A DNA stretch of 64,000 bases. It comes from Karalla daura (Eukaryota > Chordata > Actinopteri > Chaetodontiformes > Leiognathidae). The DNA is taken from the NCBI GenBank assembly GCA_029224185.1, contig CM055192.1, forward strand, positions 682,001 through 746,000, read 5' to 3'. The notes below the pieces were generated by a model. That model was not told the origin of the DNA. It did no database searches and saw nothing but the letters and a program-made list of their open reading frames with translations. The translations under genes and the position numbers were made by a program. How positions within the stretch are numbered: the first letter of the stretch is position 1; the number at the start of each line of letters is the position of its first letter. This document shows positions 43,111-57,800 of the stretch, piece after piece.

Positions 43111-44305
43111 TGTGTGTCATTCATGTTGTTTACCAGCAGATGTTGCCATTTTCACATCATGGATATGTGCACGAAACACCGGTAACATCTTGTTCATCAA
43201 GCATGTGTCAAACCACTGAAGTACATACCTTTCCACTGAAATTGTTTTCTTTATCATCATAGGACATTAGGTCTATTGAAAACAGAAATTTCAAATAAAA
43301 AAACAATAAAAAAATCCAGTCAAAAGTAGACAAAATAAAAGTAACCAATCATAAGTTTCACACTATAAAATAATAAAAATGAAAACATTAATACAATAAA
43401 AATTATAAAATATATCTGGACAGTCAGGTAATCATGAGGTTAGAAATATTTAACATAAAACAGGGTGGAGAGTGAGTATGTCCACAGTAGAAATAGCAGG
43501 TCGAGGGCCATGGTGAGGGTCCTGGATCCAGTACAACATCCATGAGACTAACAGGAGAAAGTACAAAGTAGTTTGTGTGTCTGCAGTCTCAAGTGTCCTC
43601 AAATCATGCACATATTTTAAGTGTTTATTTGTCAACAACTTCTTCAACAAACTTGTCATAGTCCACCTTCTTTGAAAAATAAATATGAGTTGGTCGGCTG
43701 GAGAATGATCATCATCCTTCTATTTTGACAGTTCTTTAAGAACTTCATTTTTCTCCTCTCCCCCCATGAAAAGGACAGCTGGAAGTTTGTAGTGCTCCTT
43801 CAAATTGTGCCTGGTGGCTCCATTCAGCTGCAGTCATGGCATCTGTTAAAAGCAGTGTCTCTGCCCTTTTTTTCTGTTATGTCCTTCACAACTAATGCTT
43901 AAAAGTTTGAATATTTATTGTCAACACCTTTTGTTAATACTTTGGTGTTGTGCATTGGGAAATCATTTTGTTTACCTATCACATTAAATATTCTTCGGTT
44001 GACCTCCCTTGTCCATTTTTGCATTTGGGTCCAATTTCTCCCGTAAGCCTGACATACTATCATTTTTTTCATCCAAGTTAATGCTTGAAATTAATCTTTG
44101 CTATGCGTCTCTATTTGGAGCTTGATCAATATACATCATTTAGTTGCCTACCACTGTTATACTGGGAGTGCACAATAACTGCCTCATTCCACAGATGAGA
44201 AGTAATACTGTATTGTCTTTTGATTATGCAACATACACCTTCGTGAAAGGCTATATGAGATTCAAAAGGTTAATGTTAAATGTTTGTGTATTTTCTGGAT
44301 CCCCC

Positions 44306-44352
44306 AGGAGAAGCTGGAGGCTGTTGCTGGGGTGAAGGATGTCTGGATGTCT
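44306..44352 (+). mobile_element. C-terminal relic of a LINE
   Basis: The frame reads EKLEAVAGVKDVWMSLL. This resembles the C-terminal phrase EELEEVAGEREVWASLL of a very common fish non-LTR element (recalled, not searched). It is a short tail only. Confidence 0.5.
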
Positions 44353-44664
44353 CTTCTCCTTAATGTGAACATAGTAGAGAGCATAAAGAATATACATTTT
44401 ATAAACCTTATCTACCAGGTTTATGTAATAAGCTCCATAGTTATTTTTTTTACTTGTATATCAAACAATGAATCTGACAAAATACACATAAGTTGCACAA
44501 TTTAAAATTTATGAAGTTCTGATATCAGTAAATGTGTCACTATTGACCATGTAAACAAGTTAAGTGGGCTATGACTTTAAAAAAGATTTTTTTTTTGCAT
44601 TTTATGCTATGAAGCAACAATCCTCTCTGAGAGCTGGACGACTTTTTGGTTCAGTGCAGAAATG

Positions 44665-44694
44665 TAACCCTAACCCTAACCCTAACCCTAACCC
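44665..44694. repeat. Interstitial telomere-type repeat, five TAACCC units
   Basis: Five exact tandem TAACCC units are followed by the variants agaccc and aaaccc. The block is inside the chromosome, between ccdc183 and nsmf, so it is not a chromosome end. Confidence 0.95.
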
Positions 44695-45286
44695 AGACCC
44701 AAACCCTCATTAGGTTACTAGTTACTGTATTCGACATTCTTAACTGTGATTAGTAACTTCACTGCAGGGAACTATGGAGTCAGGACTCTGGATACTGTTG
44801 CAGAGAGACACTTGGGAGCAGGTGCAGAGGGTCATGTGGAGATCTCTCCGTGTTTTGCATCCTAGATGTACTGAAGAGCAGCTGCAGATGACATCTCTCC
44901 TCATTCTTTATTGCTGTGTTTCCTGTCTCGACTCCTGTTTATTATGTTAATAATTATTATTCTATTATTATTACTACTACTATTATTATTGATGATTATT
45001 GTTATTGTATTAGTGTTGTGTTATTCATTTATTACTTCTTGTTTTGCTTTTTTAGTTTGCACTTGTTACAATTATTACTTATTACTTACGTAATAAGTAA
45101 GTGCAATAAGTGCAATACTTATTACTTACGTATATTTTGCTGTGAATGTGAATTGTGTAACTCACAACACACTCATCACATTGAGCACTGTGAATGTGAT
45201 CTTTTGTGCAATTTTTTACTATTGCATAGAATAATTTCCCCCTGGGCATGAATACATTTCTATCTCATTACAGTACCTGTGTTTCA

Positions 45287-45440
<154 letters not shown>

Positions 45441-45540
45441 TGCATATATAAATTGTCAACGTTGTTACCGTGAACATTCTGTGAGGGTTGTGGTGTGAAG
45501 ATGTCTTTGTGTGGCTTGGCTGCTGGACACAACAATTCCC

Positions 45541-45874
45541 ATTTCTCCTTCCTTTCGCCTGCGCGTTGGTCTCAGCCAATACGCAGCGCCACAGTCCGGC
45601 TTCCTTTTATGGTTAAGTTCCTGTTAGGCAGCCCCAGCCTCCAGCTGGAGCGGGAGGAGACGGGCTATAGCGGCGCAACGCAGTCTCAACAGCATCTCCT
45701 GTGGCACGGCTTCTGCATCAGAAGACCGTGACAGCAGAACACCCCCCCACCGGTCGGATGCGGGTGATATTCGATAGCCAGTGCTAATTTATTGCATTTA
45801 ATTTATTGCTTTTTCTTGCCGATCGGCCCCGGGAATGGAATGAATTTTCTCTCCGGGATCGTTTTCATTTCAGC
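45541..45874 (+). promoter_or_regulatory. nsmf: nsmf promoter and 5' UTR region
   Basis: A GC-richer block (45560-45770) precedes the nsmf ATG. Immediately before the ATG the sequence is gttttcatttcagc, which looks like a splice acceptor, so the coding exon could begin at 45874 with a separate upstream non-coding exon. Alternatively the first exon is continuous. The sequence alone does not decide. Confidence 0.4.
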
Positions 45875-48800
45875 ATGGGAACTGCCGTGTCCAGGAGGAA
45901 GAATCTGAGGAGTGATGCTATCTCGTCCGTGGCCGCTAAAGTTCGGTGAGTGTGTAGGCTGGGGGACGGAGAGAGGCACGAAGCGCTGCCCCAGCACCAC
46001 GAGGGGTCATATTCATATTCCCCGGATAAAACCAGGAGCTAACAATCATGCTACGCTTACGGGATACTTTAATATTCCCTTGTGTTGTATTTCCACAGAA
46101 CATCTTCCTCAACTACCTAGCAGTTTTCTTGTACATATGCATATTTATGTTTGCCGTGCACTCAGGTGAAAACTTATCAATTTTGCATGAATATTAAATA
46201 ATGAATTAGGTCGATAAAATATGGAAAGCACACATTCAGCATTGTGAACTGGACATTTCTTGTGTGGAGTTTACATGTTTTCACAATCTGTGCGTGGGTT
46301 TTCTCCAGGTACTTCAGTTTACCCCACCCAAAAAATATGCAGAGGTTGATTAAAGATTTAGATTAACACTAAAGGACTAAATTCGACTAAAAGACTAAAT
46401 TGTCCCTACACAAGGGACAATGATTTAATGGTGTGGGGCTCTAACAAACAATTATTCTTGTAGTCTGTTGATTATTTTCTGTATTTGTCAACTAGTTGTT
46501 TGTTATAAAATAACACAAAAATTGTCAAAATTGTTAAGGTCCTTAAATAACTTTTGGTGAATAGTTTGTTCAATTTTCTGCCACTGAGGACTATAGAAAC
46601 CCAAAAATACTTGTCTTTTGAAGCTGAGACCAGAGGATATTGACTTAATTTCTTGAAATCCTTTGCACATTACATTTTAAATGCTTTGATCATTTAATCA
46701 ATTCCAACCAGTTTGTGATTATTTTATTCGTTGATTTATTATTGGACAGGCAACCTGCCCAGTGATTATTTCCTGCATTTGCCTGAAGTCAGCTAGAAAT
46801 AGGCTCGAGCTGACCATCTTATCTTTCACTTTAATGACATCTGACAATAATCATATATTTAATGCTTTTCCTCCATTGATATGTATTTATATCAGACCCT
46901 CTGCTCCTCTCCAGCATTTCGACACATGACACAGCAGCTCCTCTCCCCAGCACTTTTTTCATAATCTGGCCCAGGCAACCAGCCCCACATAGGTCAGGAG
47001 CTCTTTTGGGCTCCTGTTTGTTGGTTCTTCATCCCCAGGCACTGCCAGCACACTGATTTTATAGTGATGCTGACTGCACCTGGGCTGGCCTGGTCTGGCT
47101 TGGCCTGGGCCTGCCTTCTCAGAAGCTGGGACTGCCCAGGCCACAACCACAATATTATTATTATTATATCAAATTGATATCAAAACAAGTGAATGTGTTT
47201 GAATATGTTTTGAATGGTTTCAAACTGCTGGTCAGACGAAACACCCTAAACCAAGGAAATATTTTGTGTAGTAGTTTGAGAACATTTTCATACAAATATT
47301 GATTAATTTGATTATTCAAGACTATAGTCTGCAGATTAAGGAAAATGATTAAATAGAATTAGATTTTATCATTAAAGGTTATATCAGAGCTGGATAGTCT
47401 GGATTAACGTTCACCAACAGTGTGGCCCTTTGGGCAGGTGTCATAGCTCGCCTGTACCAGAGTAATCAAGTGAACTCAAATTCATTGGAAAACACTGGGT
47501 TTGCTCTGAACTCTTGTTACAGACAGACTTGTTGCCTGGTGAAGGCAAACCAGACAATTGGAGCATCCACTTTGACATAGTGGCATGGAGTGTTTGGTGT
47601 TGTTTTGTTGTTTATCTTTGTGGAAAACAGGTCGGCTGATGCCGCCATCAGACTACAATTTCTCGTGTAGGCCCACTTTTGAGCAAGGGAACCCTGGACT
47701 GACAAACAGATCCAGCTGCAGATAAATGCACTTTATCTGCCTCAACCTGAATAGCAGCTCTGAGGCTGCTGCTCTGGTGCTGGGAAATCACTTTGTATTC
47801 TCATTAAAACGGGGCAGGCCATACCAAACTTCAACGAAAATGAAAAACAAAACGAAGAGCATACAACAATATCATTTCTTGCTAGAAAAAGAACATTTTG
47901 GTAACACAATTTATTTATTTGGGGCTCCTTGCCTCTCACTCCCAGCCATTTGTGTGTGCAGTTTGCAGGCTCTATGAGAACTGGATATAGGCACCAAACA
48001 CCCTGTGACACCAGTATCTGTGTGGATAGAATGGGGCTGATATGATTAGTTTCTTCTTGCATGCTGGATATAGAAATGCAGAATATGTTTCCTTTGCTTT
48101 AGAGAATTCATCATCGTGACTTCACAACTGGACCTATTGGATTTGTGACTAATCCTAGTGACATTTATCTTGACTGTCTGAGTCATTCCATGAAATTTGG
48201 TTTTGTCATGGGAGTCACATCACAATTTTCTTGGTCCAGAGGTTGCAGGATGAGTAATGTCGTGTAGAAGGAGATGCAGCTCTGCCTCCCACCTACTGAC
48301 CTCTGATGGCAGAAAGTAGACTTCACTTCATCTCAGATATGGCCAGCATTATGCTGAAAAAAATCCTTTAAAGCACTGCATGTTCAGTCAGAAAGTATAG
48401 TACTTCAGTGTAAACACAGTAGTGAATGATGTATTTGATAATGTCAGAACCACACTGTCTTGCATAGACTTTCTCATGCTGCATTTCTCCATCCTGTCTT
48501 TGCAGTTCATCCGTTTATCACTTATTTTCACTAAATCATAGGGATCACAACCAGCATCTTAGATAAAGATGCGGACTGCAGCGAAGCCAATGCTGCGTGT
48601 ATGCGCTTCCTGCTTTATCAGCAATGGAGGGCCACACACAATCTGACAAAAGTTTAATGGATCTCAGTGAAAATCCCATGTACTATGTAAGTGTAAGGAT
48701 AGTTCACTCATCTTAACATTTGAAGACAACAAAACATAAAATTCTATGCAGTTTGCAAGGCATGTTCATGTTATATTCCAAGAGGAGGCGCTTAAAGAAA

Positions 48801-51800
48801 GGACATAAGCACATCATAAATATTGGAAAAAAATGTCCATTTAGTAACAAGTAAATCAATCAAAAAATCCATTAAGATTAGGGATGAGTACTGATATCCA
48901 GTACCATGACAGAACTGGTGCCGACGTACCGGGACCGGCAATCAGTGCAGATTTCGGTGCCTTATTTTGGTGCCATGACATTTTTCATTACCGCCCCCTT
49001 ATGTCTATTGACATGTCGGTGCTATACAGAGTTGAGAAGCAGCTCATTGGGCAGCTGTGGATGTTTCCATTCCCTGCAATTTGTAACCCGGTACTATTTT
49101 TCTTGTACCTGCTCATCTGCCGGGCCAACACAGAAAACAGAAACAACAGAAAACAAAGAAGCAAGACAACTTTCCTCCCACAGTGAAGCACAAAAGGGTT
49201 ACAAAAGTAACCCTTTTGTGAGATGGACAAAAAGATGCACAAAAGTACATACCTTGCATCAACTTCAACTTCAACTTTATTTTGGCAGATCGTCTACTTG
49301 TTCTTATTCTTCCCGATTTAAGATCGTCAGATCACACACCCCTATTTGGATCTATGAGCAGTAACTCAATTTTTTCAGAGCTCAGAAGGAGGAAATTATG
49401 GGTCATCCAGGCCTTAAAGTCATCAAGGCAGGACTGAAGCTGCTGTAGACGATTGTGCTCCCCGGCTTGATAGATAGATATAATTGGGTGTTGTCAGCAT
49501 AAGAGTGGAAATATATTGAGAGAAAGCCATGCAAACAGCCATATACACAAGATCAAAATTATTATCCCCTGGATTCGATCCATTGTGTGCATATTGTTGT
49601 TTTTCTTCCCCCTACTTTTAACCGGCGGTCAGAAGATGATGTCACACACGTTGCCATGCAACATTATTATACTACATTTACTTGTAGTATAATAATTATT
49701 TAAGTATTTACTATTATGCATCTACTTATGGGACCATATCTAACAGTTTGTCATCATGCACAGATGTCTGACAGAGCACAGAGCAAAGAGTGGAACAACT
49801 TCTGGCGCACAAGAAGAGAAGATGATGTGCTGACTTTAATTTCAGGGATATGTGGTATATACCTTAGTCTATATGGTTTGGTGCACCACAAAGGCACCAC
49901 ACAGTTTATATTAAAGCATCAGCAAGATTGGATTTTTTTTATAGTGGTACCACTGCTATGATAGTCATTATCAGCTGTCATTGTTAACTGTTAATCAAAT
50001 TGTTGTCAGTACAGCTCATGATTGTTTAAAAAAAACAGAGAAGAGGATTACTGCTTTGGTCCTAATGGAGAATGAGAGACTCATGAATAGTAGCAACACA
50101 GAGATCCCTACAATAAATTCACCGGGTAGGCGGAAAAGGCTAGTTTACAAAGGATGAGGAATTGCAATAGGTGTTTGGGTCGGCGGAGTATTTGAATGTA
50201 CGGGGGGATATGAGGCTCGAGGGTGGTGGAGAGCTTACTCGACCGGATCAGTCCTCTGGGTTAGCTTGCTGGACGGCAGGAGGCTGTGCAGCATCGGATG
50301 GAGGTGCAACTGGGGCAGGATGTGGCAGAGCATGGATGGTGGCCATGTAGGAAGTTGCTTGAGCTTACTGGTCATGAAGCTGGCACATGCAAAATGGGAG
50401 GCCTGGAATGTGGCAGATGGAGGTAAGCCTAGGTTAGTGGAGATTGGTGGGGGGATGAATGCAGGCTGGTAAACACAGGTGATGGTGTTTGCTGGATCAT
50501 GGGTAATGTCGTGCCTGAGACATTGAGTCTATTATTCGAAACTTGCTGCTGCTGCAGAGAGAGATTTACTGGGAGATGGACACTGCTGTATATAAATACA
50601 ATCAGCACACTAGCATCCAGAGTTTTTCGCTGCTCTACAATCTAGTTTAAGTCATGTACAGTTTGCAGTGTGCTTGTTTTATGTCTTTTCTATGTCTCTC
50701 ATGCATCTTCCCTGGATGCTACAGTATGAATGGTCACACTAGTGGTTCCTTTACGTTAAGTCTTTAAGTCTAAGGATGACAGCGTATAGAAATGGTAGAT
50801 TGATTATGTCGAGAGCAGCTTCTGTGGAGAGCTTAAAATCCCTCTCTTAAAAAAGTCTGTGGAACTCTTCAGTTTAGCTGAATCACCCATTCCGCTTCTT
50901 GGCTTCCATTCTCACATCCTGCTGGCTGCAGGCCCCATCAACACCGCCACCGCCATTAAATGCCCAAGAGTGTAAGTGTGTGCTCATGTTATAAATAGCT
51001 ACTGTATAGTTCCCACGTCCGATTTGGTTGGTCGGACGGGACCACAACAGACTGGAATGGCCCGGTAAGAACCCAAATGCAAGCCCATACAGATCCATGC
51101 AGCTCTGGAGGCTCAAAAAACAAGCAGCTTGACAGCATATGAAAAGAAACGGGAAACACAGGAAAAATGCAGGTGTAAGTGTTTGTGTGTGTATGACTGT
51201 GTGAGTGAAAGGGATTGACAGCAGGAGGGAGAGAAGGAGACAGAGAGATAGAGAACTCCCTGGGTGCTGATATTACGGACTTTAAAATTTGGTGTTGAAA
51301 GCAGAATTTGCCATTGTAAAGAACATCATATTTACTATGTATCCTCTTTGATATATCATCTTTTGGGCTGAAACTCTCCTGCAGTGGGACGTGGTTTCCA
51401 TGCCTCAGCAGATATGCCTCCACAGTCCAAAGGGCATAGGTGGCGCTAGGGCAAAGTTATGGGGAAGCTATATAGGACAAAAATATTGCAGCAGAATAAT
51501 CCCTTTCATTTTCCAATAAGAAAGCTGTTAAAGCATTAAGTATGTGCTTCATATTTCAGGTATTTTTGTAATTTATATATCTATATATTTTTTATTTTTT
51601 ATGTGCACCATTTTCAGTTTGTGTGTTTTATTTATAGTAACCCCTGGCATTGTATATGTCTTCTCATTGTCCATCACTAATATTGTCTGATATTCTATAT
51701 TCTGTAAAAGATAATGCTTTAAAATGCTTTAAATAAACAAAGTAATAATAACAATAATGACATTCATTCTTCATAATTACTGTTTTTACAAACTATTCGG

Positions 51801-54800
51801 CAGTTGTAGCCCTTCGATTTTTCCACTTTTCCAGCTCCTTCATTTTTTTCCTCATGTTTCCTCATATTTTTTCCAGAGTCTTCATTTTTCTCTCGTCTGT
51901 TATCCAGACATCCCAGTATTCCTATGCATCCTGTTGTTTTTGTGTCTCACAATGCAATACTGTATATCTTAATAAACCAACAGTAAACTTGAGCTACCTG
52001 TGTTGAGTCATGCGTTTGGGCAAGTCTTCCATTCACTGTGAGGATAAATCAAAGCAGAAATTAAATTTTGGAGAATACACGAATCTAATTATAGTCAGAT
52101 CCTTCCATTCCCCAGTTGTGAGGCTGTAATATTATCAGACTGTTGACTAATGCAGTCACACAGTCAGCAATGTTTTCTCCTTTTCTGTACTTCTCTTTTT
52201 TGATTTACTGTAGCAGCAGCTACTGTATTGCTTTTTATGCTTTTTGTAAACGTTTAAATTTCTCGTAATTTTCCAGAATTGTTGTTGGCTTCTTGGTCAT
52301 AAAATATACCACTCTCACTGCATATTTCTTATTTGAAAATATTTGGAAAACCTGGCTTGACTAATCAGGTGTTTAACCTGCCTTGTGAATCCGATTAGCT
52401 GGACTACCAGTTGACAGATTTTGTAAAGCCAGATTTCTCAAAGAAATCCTTATATAGAACCGATTTTAGCCCACCTACCGTAGCTACAATGGAAACTTTG
52501 AATGACTTAATTAAGACACGGAAACTGGTTGATATCTGACTTCTCCCATATCTTCATATCATATCATAATATTGTCTGAGTTACTGCACAGTCTGGCTAA
52601 AGAATCTGATCAAAGACTCCGTGAGAAAGGGGTTGCTCTCAACCTCTCTTTTCATTGCAGAACTGGCTGCCCCAGAATGGGGTATTTGAGGAAGCTGCAG
52701 AAAACACAAAAACCCTTAAAAAATGCAGGTGCCAAGCAGGTGAATATTGAGTGGTTGATGGGATGAAATCTCTAGGCCGACTCGGGTGATGTATTGCAAT
52801 AGCAACACTTGACCATTGAAACCAAAATGGCCAACTTCCTGTACAGTTCATTGATGAACTGAGTAAGCCACAAAAAGCTTTATGGCGAGCGTTTTTTGAA
52901 AATTTCAAGGTTGCGCTATAGAGACATTTAGCAACGCCCACTGACAAGGTCATTTCCTGGCTGTTCAGGCATACAATACAATTATGTTCAGTTTTGAAGC
53001 TTCTATGACAAAGTATCTGCTCGGAAAAGCATTTTGAAATATTGATGACGAATAACCAAACTTTGTCATGCGCTAGTGGCAACGCCCTTTGACTTAAAAA
53101 ATATCTGTACATAAAATTTTCTTAGCTTGGTCCATAGATGATTTGTACCAAATTTGAATTCCCAAAATCTAATCAAAATGGCTGACCTCCTCTCGGGTTA
53201 TGGTCATCATGTCAAGAGACTTTTTTGTATATCTCTTTAGGATGTATTTGCACACCAATTTTTATTCGCCTACAATAAAGTTTAAAAAAATCCTTATGGG
53301 GATTGGTCAAAGTTTCTAGGGGGCACTACTTGTGCATTTTGGCCCCCCATGGGCTATGCCCCTATCATGTGTCAGAGCTCTCTGTCCTCAATCAGTGTAC
53401 CAATTTTCATGATGATATGAGTTCTTTAACGCCGTCACAAAGCCACTCTTAATACATGGCGAGGGATCGCTATTCATCCCCGCCACACAGATACTGTTGG
53501 TGTTAGCCTCACTGCCATTGTATTGTAGCTTCACCAACTTGTTCTGCATCTATTACAAGTGGAATGAAGTCGATATGTAGGCGTACTACATGTAAGTGTA
53601 AAACCTGATTACCTCCTGTCACCACTGGGGAGTACCATGAGTGAGGTAGGAAGTTAAGATATCAGGCTATTCAGGATGGAGCCCTCATCATGTCCAGCAA
53701 ATTTCAAGGTGCCATGATCAAGTATGTGGGTGTGAGAGCCGTTTAAAGTGAAAGAGCATGAGAACATTTGACCCAACGTCCTTTGACCTGAAAAAATTCT
53801 TTTGGCAAGTATTGGTCACCATGGTCTCTGGAGGATCTTTACCTAATTTGAAGTCAAATTTGAGGTAATTTGAGATCAATCAGAATACCTGAACGTCGCT
53901 GCCATATTGCTATACCTGTGGTCCCCGAAAATGTCCATCTTGCAGCAAAATAGCATCAAATATTGATGAAATATTATTTAATCATTATCATGATATAATG
54001 TACTTTAGCTTGTTACTCAACAAGTAGAGCATGTGCTCTAGAAAAATGCTTGGGACTGGTTGCTGTAAATGCAAGAAAATTGTTGTCAAATTGACCTCAG
54101 TGAGATGTTAGTTACTGCTCTGGATCTGGATGAGATTGTCTCTGGGGTTGATCTGCCTATGAGTGACCCCTACCGTAGTGGTCAGTGTGTGCCTCCATAG
54201 ACATGCCTCCCTGAAACATCACTGACCACCCTGAATGATGTTACAGGCAGTGTAATATTCTCCATGACTTCTCCAGTTTCTGTCCATCATTTCACAGAGT
54301 TAAATGCTGCTGCCTTTGTTTGTGTTTCTACAGAGCTGCCAAAGCATTTGGAGAATACATGTCCAATACCAATCCTGATAACCACAACGGAGCAGGTAGG
54401 TCTTATACACACATGCACACATACACACACATACATAAAATCAAGTGAAATCGAGTGAGTTAGAAATGAGTGCTGTATTCTGATAAGATGGTAATGGAAC
54501 ATAGCTCTGATATAAAAATACAGATGGACTTGAGTGCAGGGAAGGGCTTCAAACTAAGGACCTTGGGTTACAAATCATGCTCCTTCACCAAAACACCAAG
54601 AATGAGCCCTTCACAAGAGACTAAGCAAACTGTCGCCAAAACAGCTGACTTTGAATCTGGAAACAACACTGATGTGACTGTTGTCCTCCAACTAGCTCTG
54701 TGCTTTGTCTCTGTTTCAAAGTTTCTACTACCAAAAAGGGGTGGAAAATACATTTGAGGAAAAAGGTCAAAGGTCAAAACAAGTGAAATTACCTTTCCAT

Positions 54801-57800
54801 GCTGCAACATAATTTCGCTTTCTAAACTAGATTTCTTAATATCAGAAGTGAACATTTGGTTTAAGAATATATTGTAAAGTTAAACATTTAAGATAAGAAA
54901 TTAACTCTTAAAACAAGATAAATGATCTAATTTAAATTATTTAATTTAAGTGTTTTATACTATGGTAAGCACCAAATAATTTGCAGTGGATCATTGAACA
55001 GTGGGTTCATGACAAAAGCTTCCACTTGTTATAGACACAGATACATTTTCCTCTGTGACATAGTCACAGAGATTAAGGAAAGGTATATTCCCTGCCTTCA
55101 CTGCATGTGAACTGCAGCTCCAGCAGACCTCTTTGACACAAAACCAACCACGTCCATGAGTTTATATTTACTGAAAGCCTTTGGCATTGCAGCAGATGGA
55201 TGTGTCCTCTTATGATGTAAGAGGACACGTCCATCTTCCAGGAGCCTCAAGTATGACTGACTTTTTGTTAACCAAAGACCTGTATGCACTATAAAAAGCA
55301 CCTGACTGGTGTCATCTGCTCAGCTGTCTCAGTGCTTTGTTGTCTTACAACTGCTTTTTGCTCTACTGCTAAATCCAATTAGAACAACCAGTCTCCGTTC
55401 TCATTAACATTAATGTTTAGGCTTTGTATTAATCATTTGTTGAAGTTTTTCTCCTGTCCTACCTGATCTATTCATCTCAATTACTTGTTTTTTTCTTTGC
55501 TCTGCCTCTAGATCATCTGTTATCTGACACTTTCTCAGGCCAAGACTCCCCAGAAGTCAACTGCTTGCACAACAACAATCTTCCACCTCAGAGCCACACT
55601 TTGTCATTAGCTAAAACCAGCCATTCCAGCCTCTCTAATACCACTGTGCACCCAGAGCAGGAAAATCAGGACAGCACCCTCCAGGCCCAAGGACCTTCAG
55701 GCCCCACTAAATGTGGACTCTCTGTTGAATGTAGTTTCTCCACTGAAGACCCACCCAGTGCCAGAGCTCCAGAAGGCAGTACAGTGGAGAAGCCAGCCAA
55801 AGTGTACACCATCACCAGGGAAGGAGGGATGACTGTGGGGGGTTGCTGCAGCGAGGAGGGCCTGGAACTGGAGGAGCTGAGGAATTCCGGGGAACATCCT
55901 CTTTCCCAGACACCTGCCCCTGATAACCACAGCCAGCCCCCAATTAGCCAACCCCCTACCTCCACCTCCTCCTCCAGCCTAGTTGCTCATAAAAGCCATC
56001 ACTGTAGGAGCCATAACCACAGCAATCATCACTTTGCCCACCAGGATCACAGAGGCCCACTGTCATCCTCGCAACCACTTCAGATCTCAGGGAGTGCTAA
56101 CAGTATTCAGGATTGGGTCATGCGGAGAGGAGCGTCACAGGATGAAAACAGCCTGGACTGTGTGGCCTGTATCCGGGCTCCATGTCTGAGCCAGCACTCC
56201 CTGGACCTGGATCCCCACTCCCAGGACAGAAGGAAGCACCACAAGAAACTGGAAAGGGTGTGCAGCGAGGACCGAGGGTCTACATGCGACAGGGGTAAAA
56301 TAGAAAAAAGATTTAAGGAAAGAGGTGGAGAAAGGATGCATCTGCTGTACCAGTCAATTTTTAGACTCATGAGAAAAATGATGACAAAACCAACAAAGTA
56401 TACCATAAATTATTTGTAAATAGACACAGACATACCCACATTCAAGTCACACATTCATTCTCACACATTCCCTAGCCTGTTTGTTCCCTTTCATTATATC
56501 ATGTCTTCCTTTTGTTTTCTGCTTGCAGAGGACATTCCTAATAATTGGTTCCCCAAGGAGAATATATTCAGTTTTCAGACAGCTACCACCACCATGCAGG
56601 CGTGAGTATGGCATGACATTTATCTACCCATTCTGTGCATCAGTGTCCTGCTGGACATTTAATGCACATATGTTTTACATATGTTTTGTTATAGCAGATA
56701 ATTGACCAGTCACAATGCATCACTTCTTTAATGATACAGTAAGATTTAATTACTTTTCTAATCTGTGCTTTTAATTCAATTGTGCTTTAATTTATATCAC
56801 TAATAAAGTAAAATAAAGTTTATCGGTGGATAAACTTGTGCAACAGCGGAACAAGAGCCGAAAGTCATCTAGCACACTACACACTTCACAAACTACACTA
56901 TGGCTCTGACTGAACATAAGACAGACCCAGGCACACAATGTGGATGAGTGGGAGTCAAAATTAAGTTGTCAAGGAATGTAATTACATGCAAAATTAAGTT
57001 GATTTACATTTTTTATCAGAACTTTTGCAACTTTTATCATTATATTGGCATAGTTAATTTGTAATTTTTGCTTTTATCCATGTTTTATGTATCTGATGCA
57101 TACTGGGTCTGCGTGATGGGGCAGCATAGAGCAAGGAAGCCCAAACCCTCCTCTGCCTGGCCAGAAGAGGCTAGACGCTTGCTCCTCAATGTGGAGGAGC
57201 AACAGCTCATCCTAGAGCCTCCCCAGATTATTTGAAATGTCTAAGGCTGAGTCAAGTCACCCTGCGGAGTATTCACCTGTGAAGATCCCAAGATACTTGA
57301 ACTCCTCCACTTGTTTGTGCTTAAAAGAAGCACTCATCAAAGGATACCTTGAGGGACATTATCATAGGCCTTCTCCAAGTCCATAAAGCATGTGGCCTGG
57401 TTGGGCAAAAAATCATCCTCATAAGAGTGCAGAGCTGGTCTATTAGTCTGTGACGAGGTTGAAAACTGAATTGTTCCTCCTGATTCTAAAGGCGCCAGTA
57501 TGCTACTGCGATATTGCTGCAGACATTGGTCTGCGCTGTTAGTCTGCGCTGTTTAGGGTGGTCCACACATGGATTTGTGCAGGGAAAAATGTAAGATCTC
57601 ACAGCAGTGGCACGTTGGTTGCGCATGTGCCCTACTGAACTCGCCACACCAGAAGGTGGAGTTGTGTGTTCAAAACCCTGTTGACAACGTGGGAGAGCTC
57701 ATTTTTTCCCCATAAAAAAGCAGTTTGTTGTTGGTTATCATGGATGCATCAGACGAGAGACATCGACCAATATGGACGCTGCTTCATCTTTACTCCTTGT

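Noticed and set aside
44665..44694. Chromosome end
   Set aside because: Genes continue on both sides and only five units are present.
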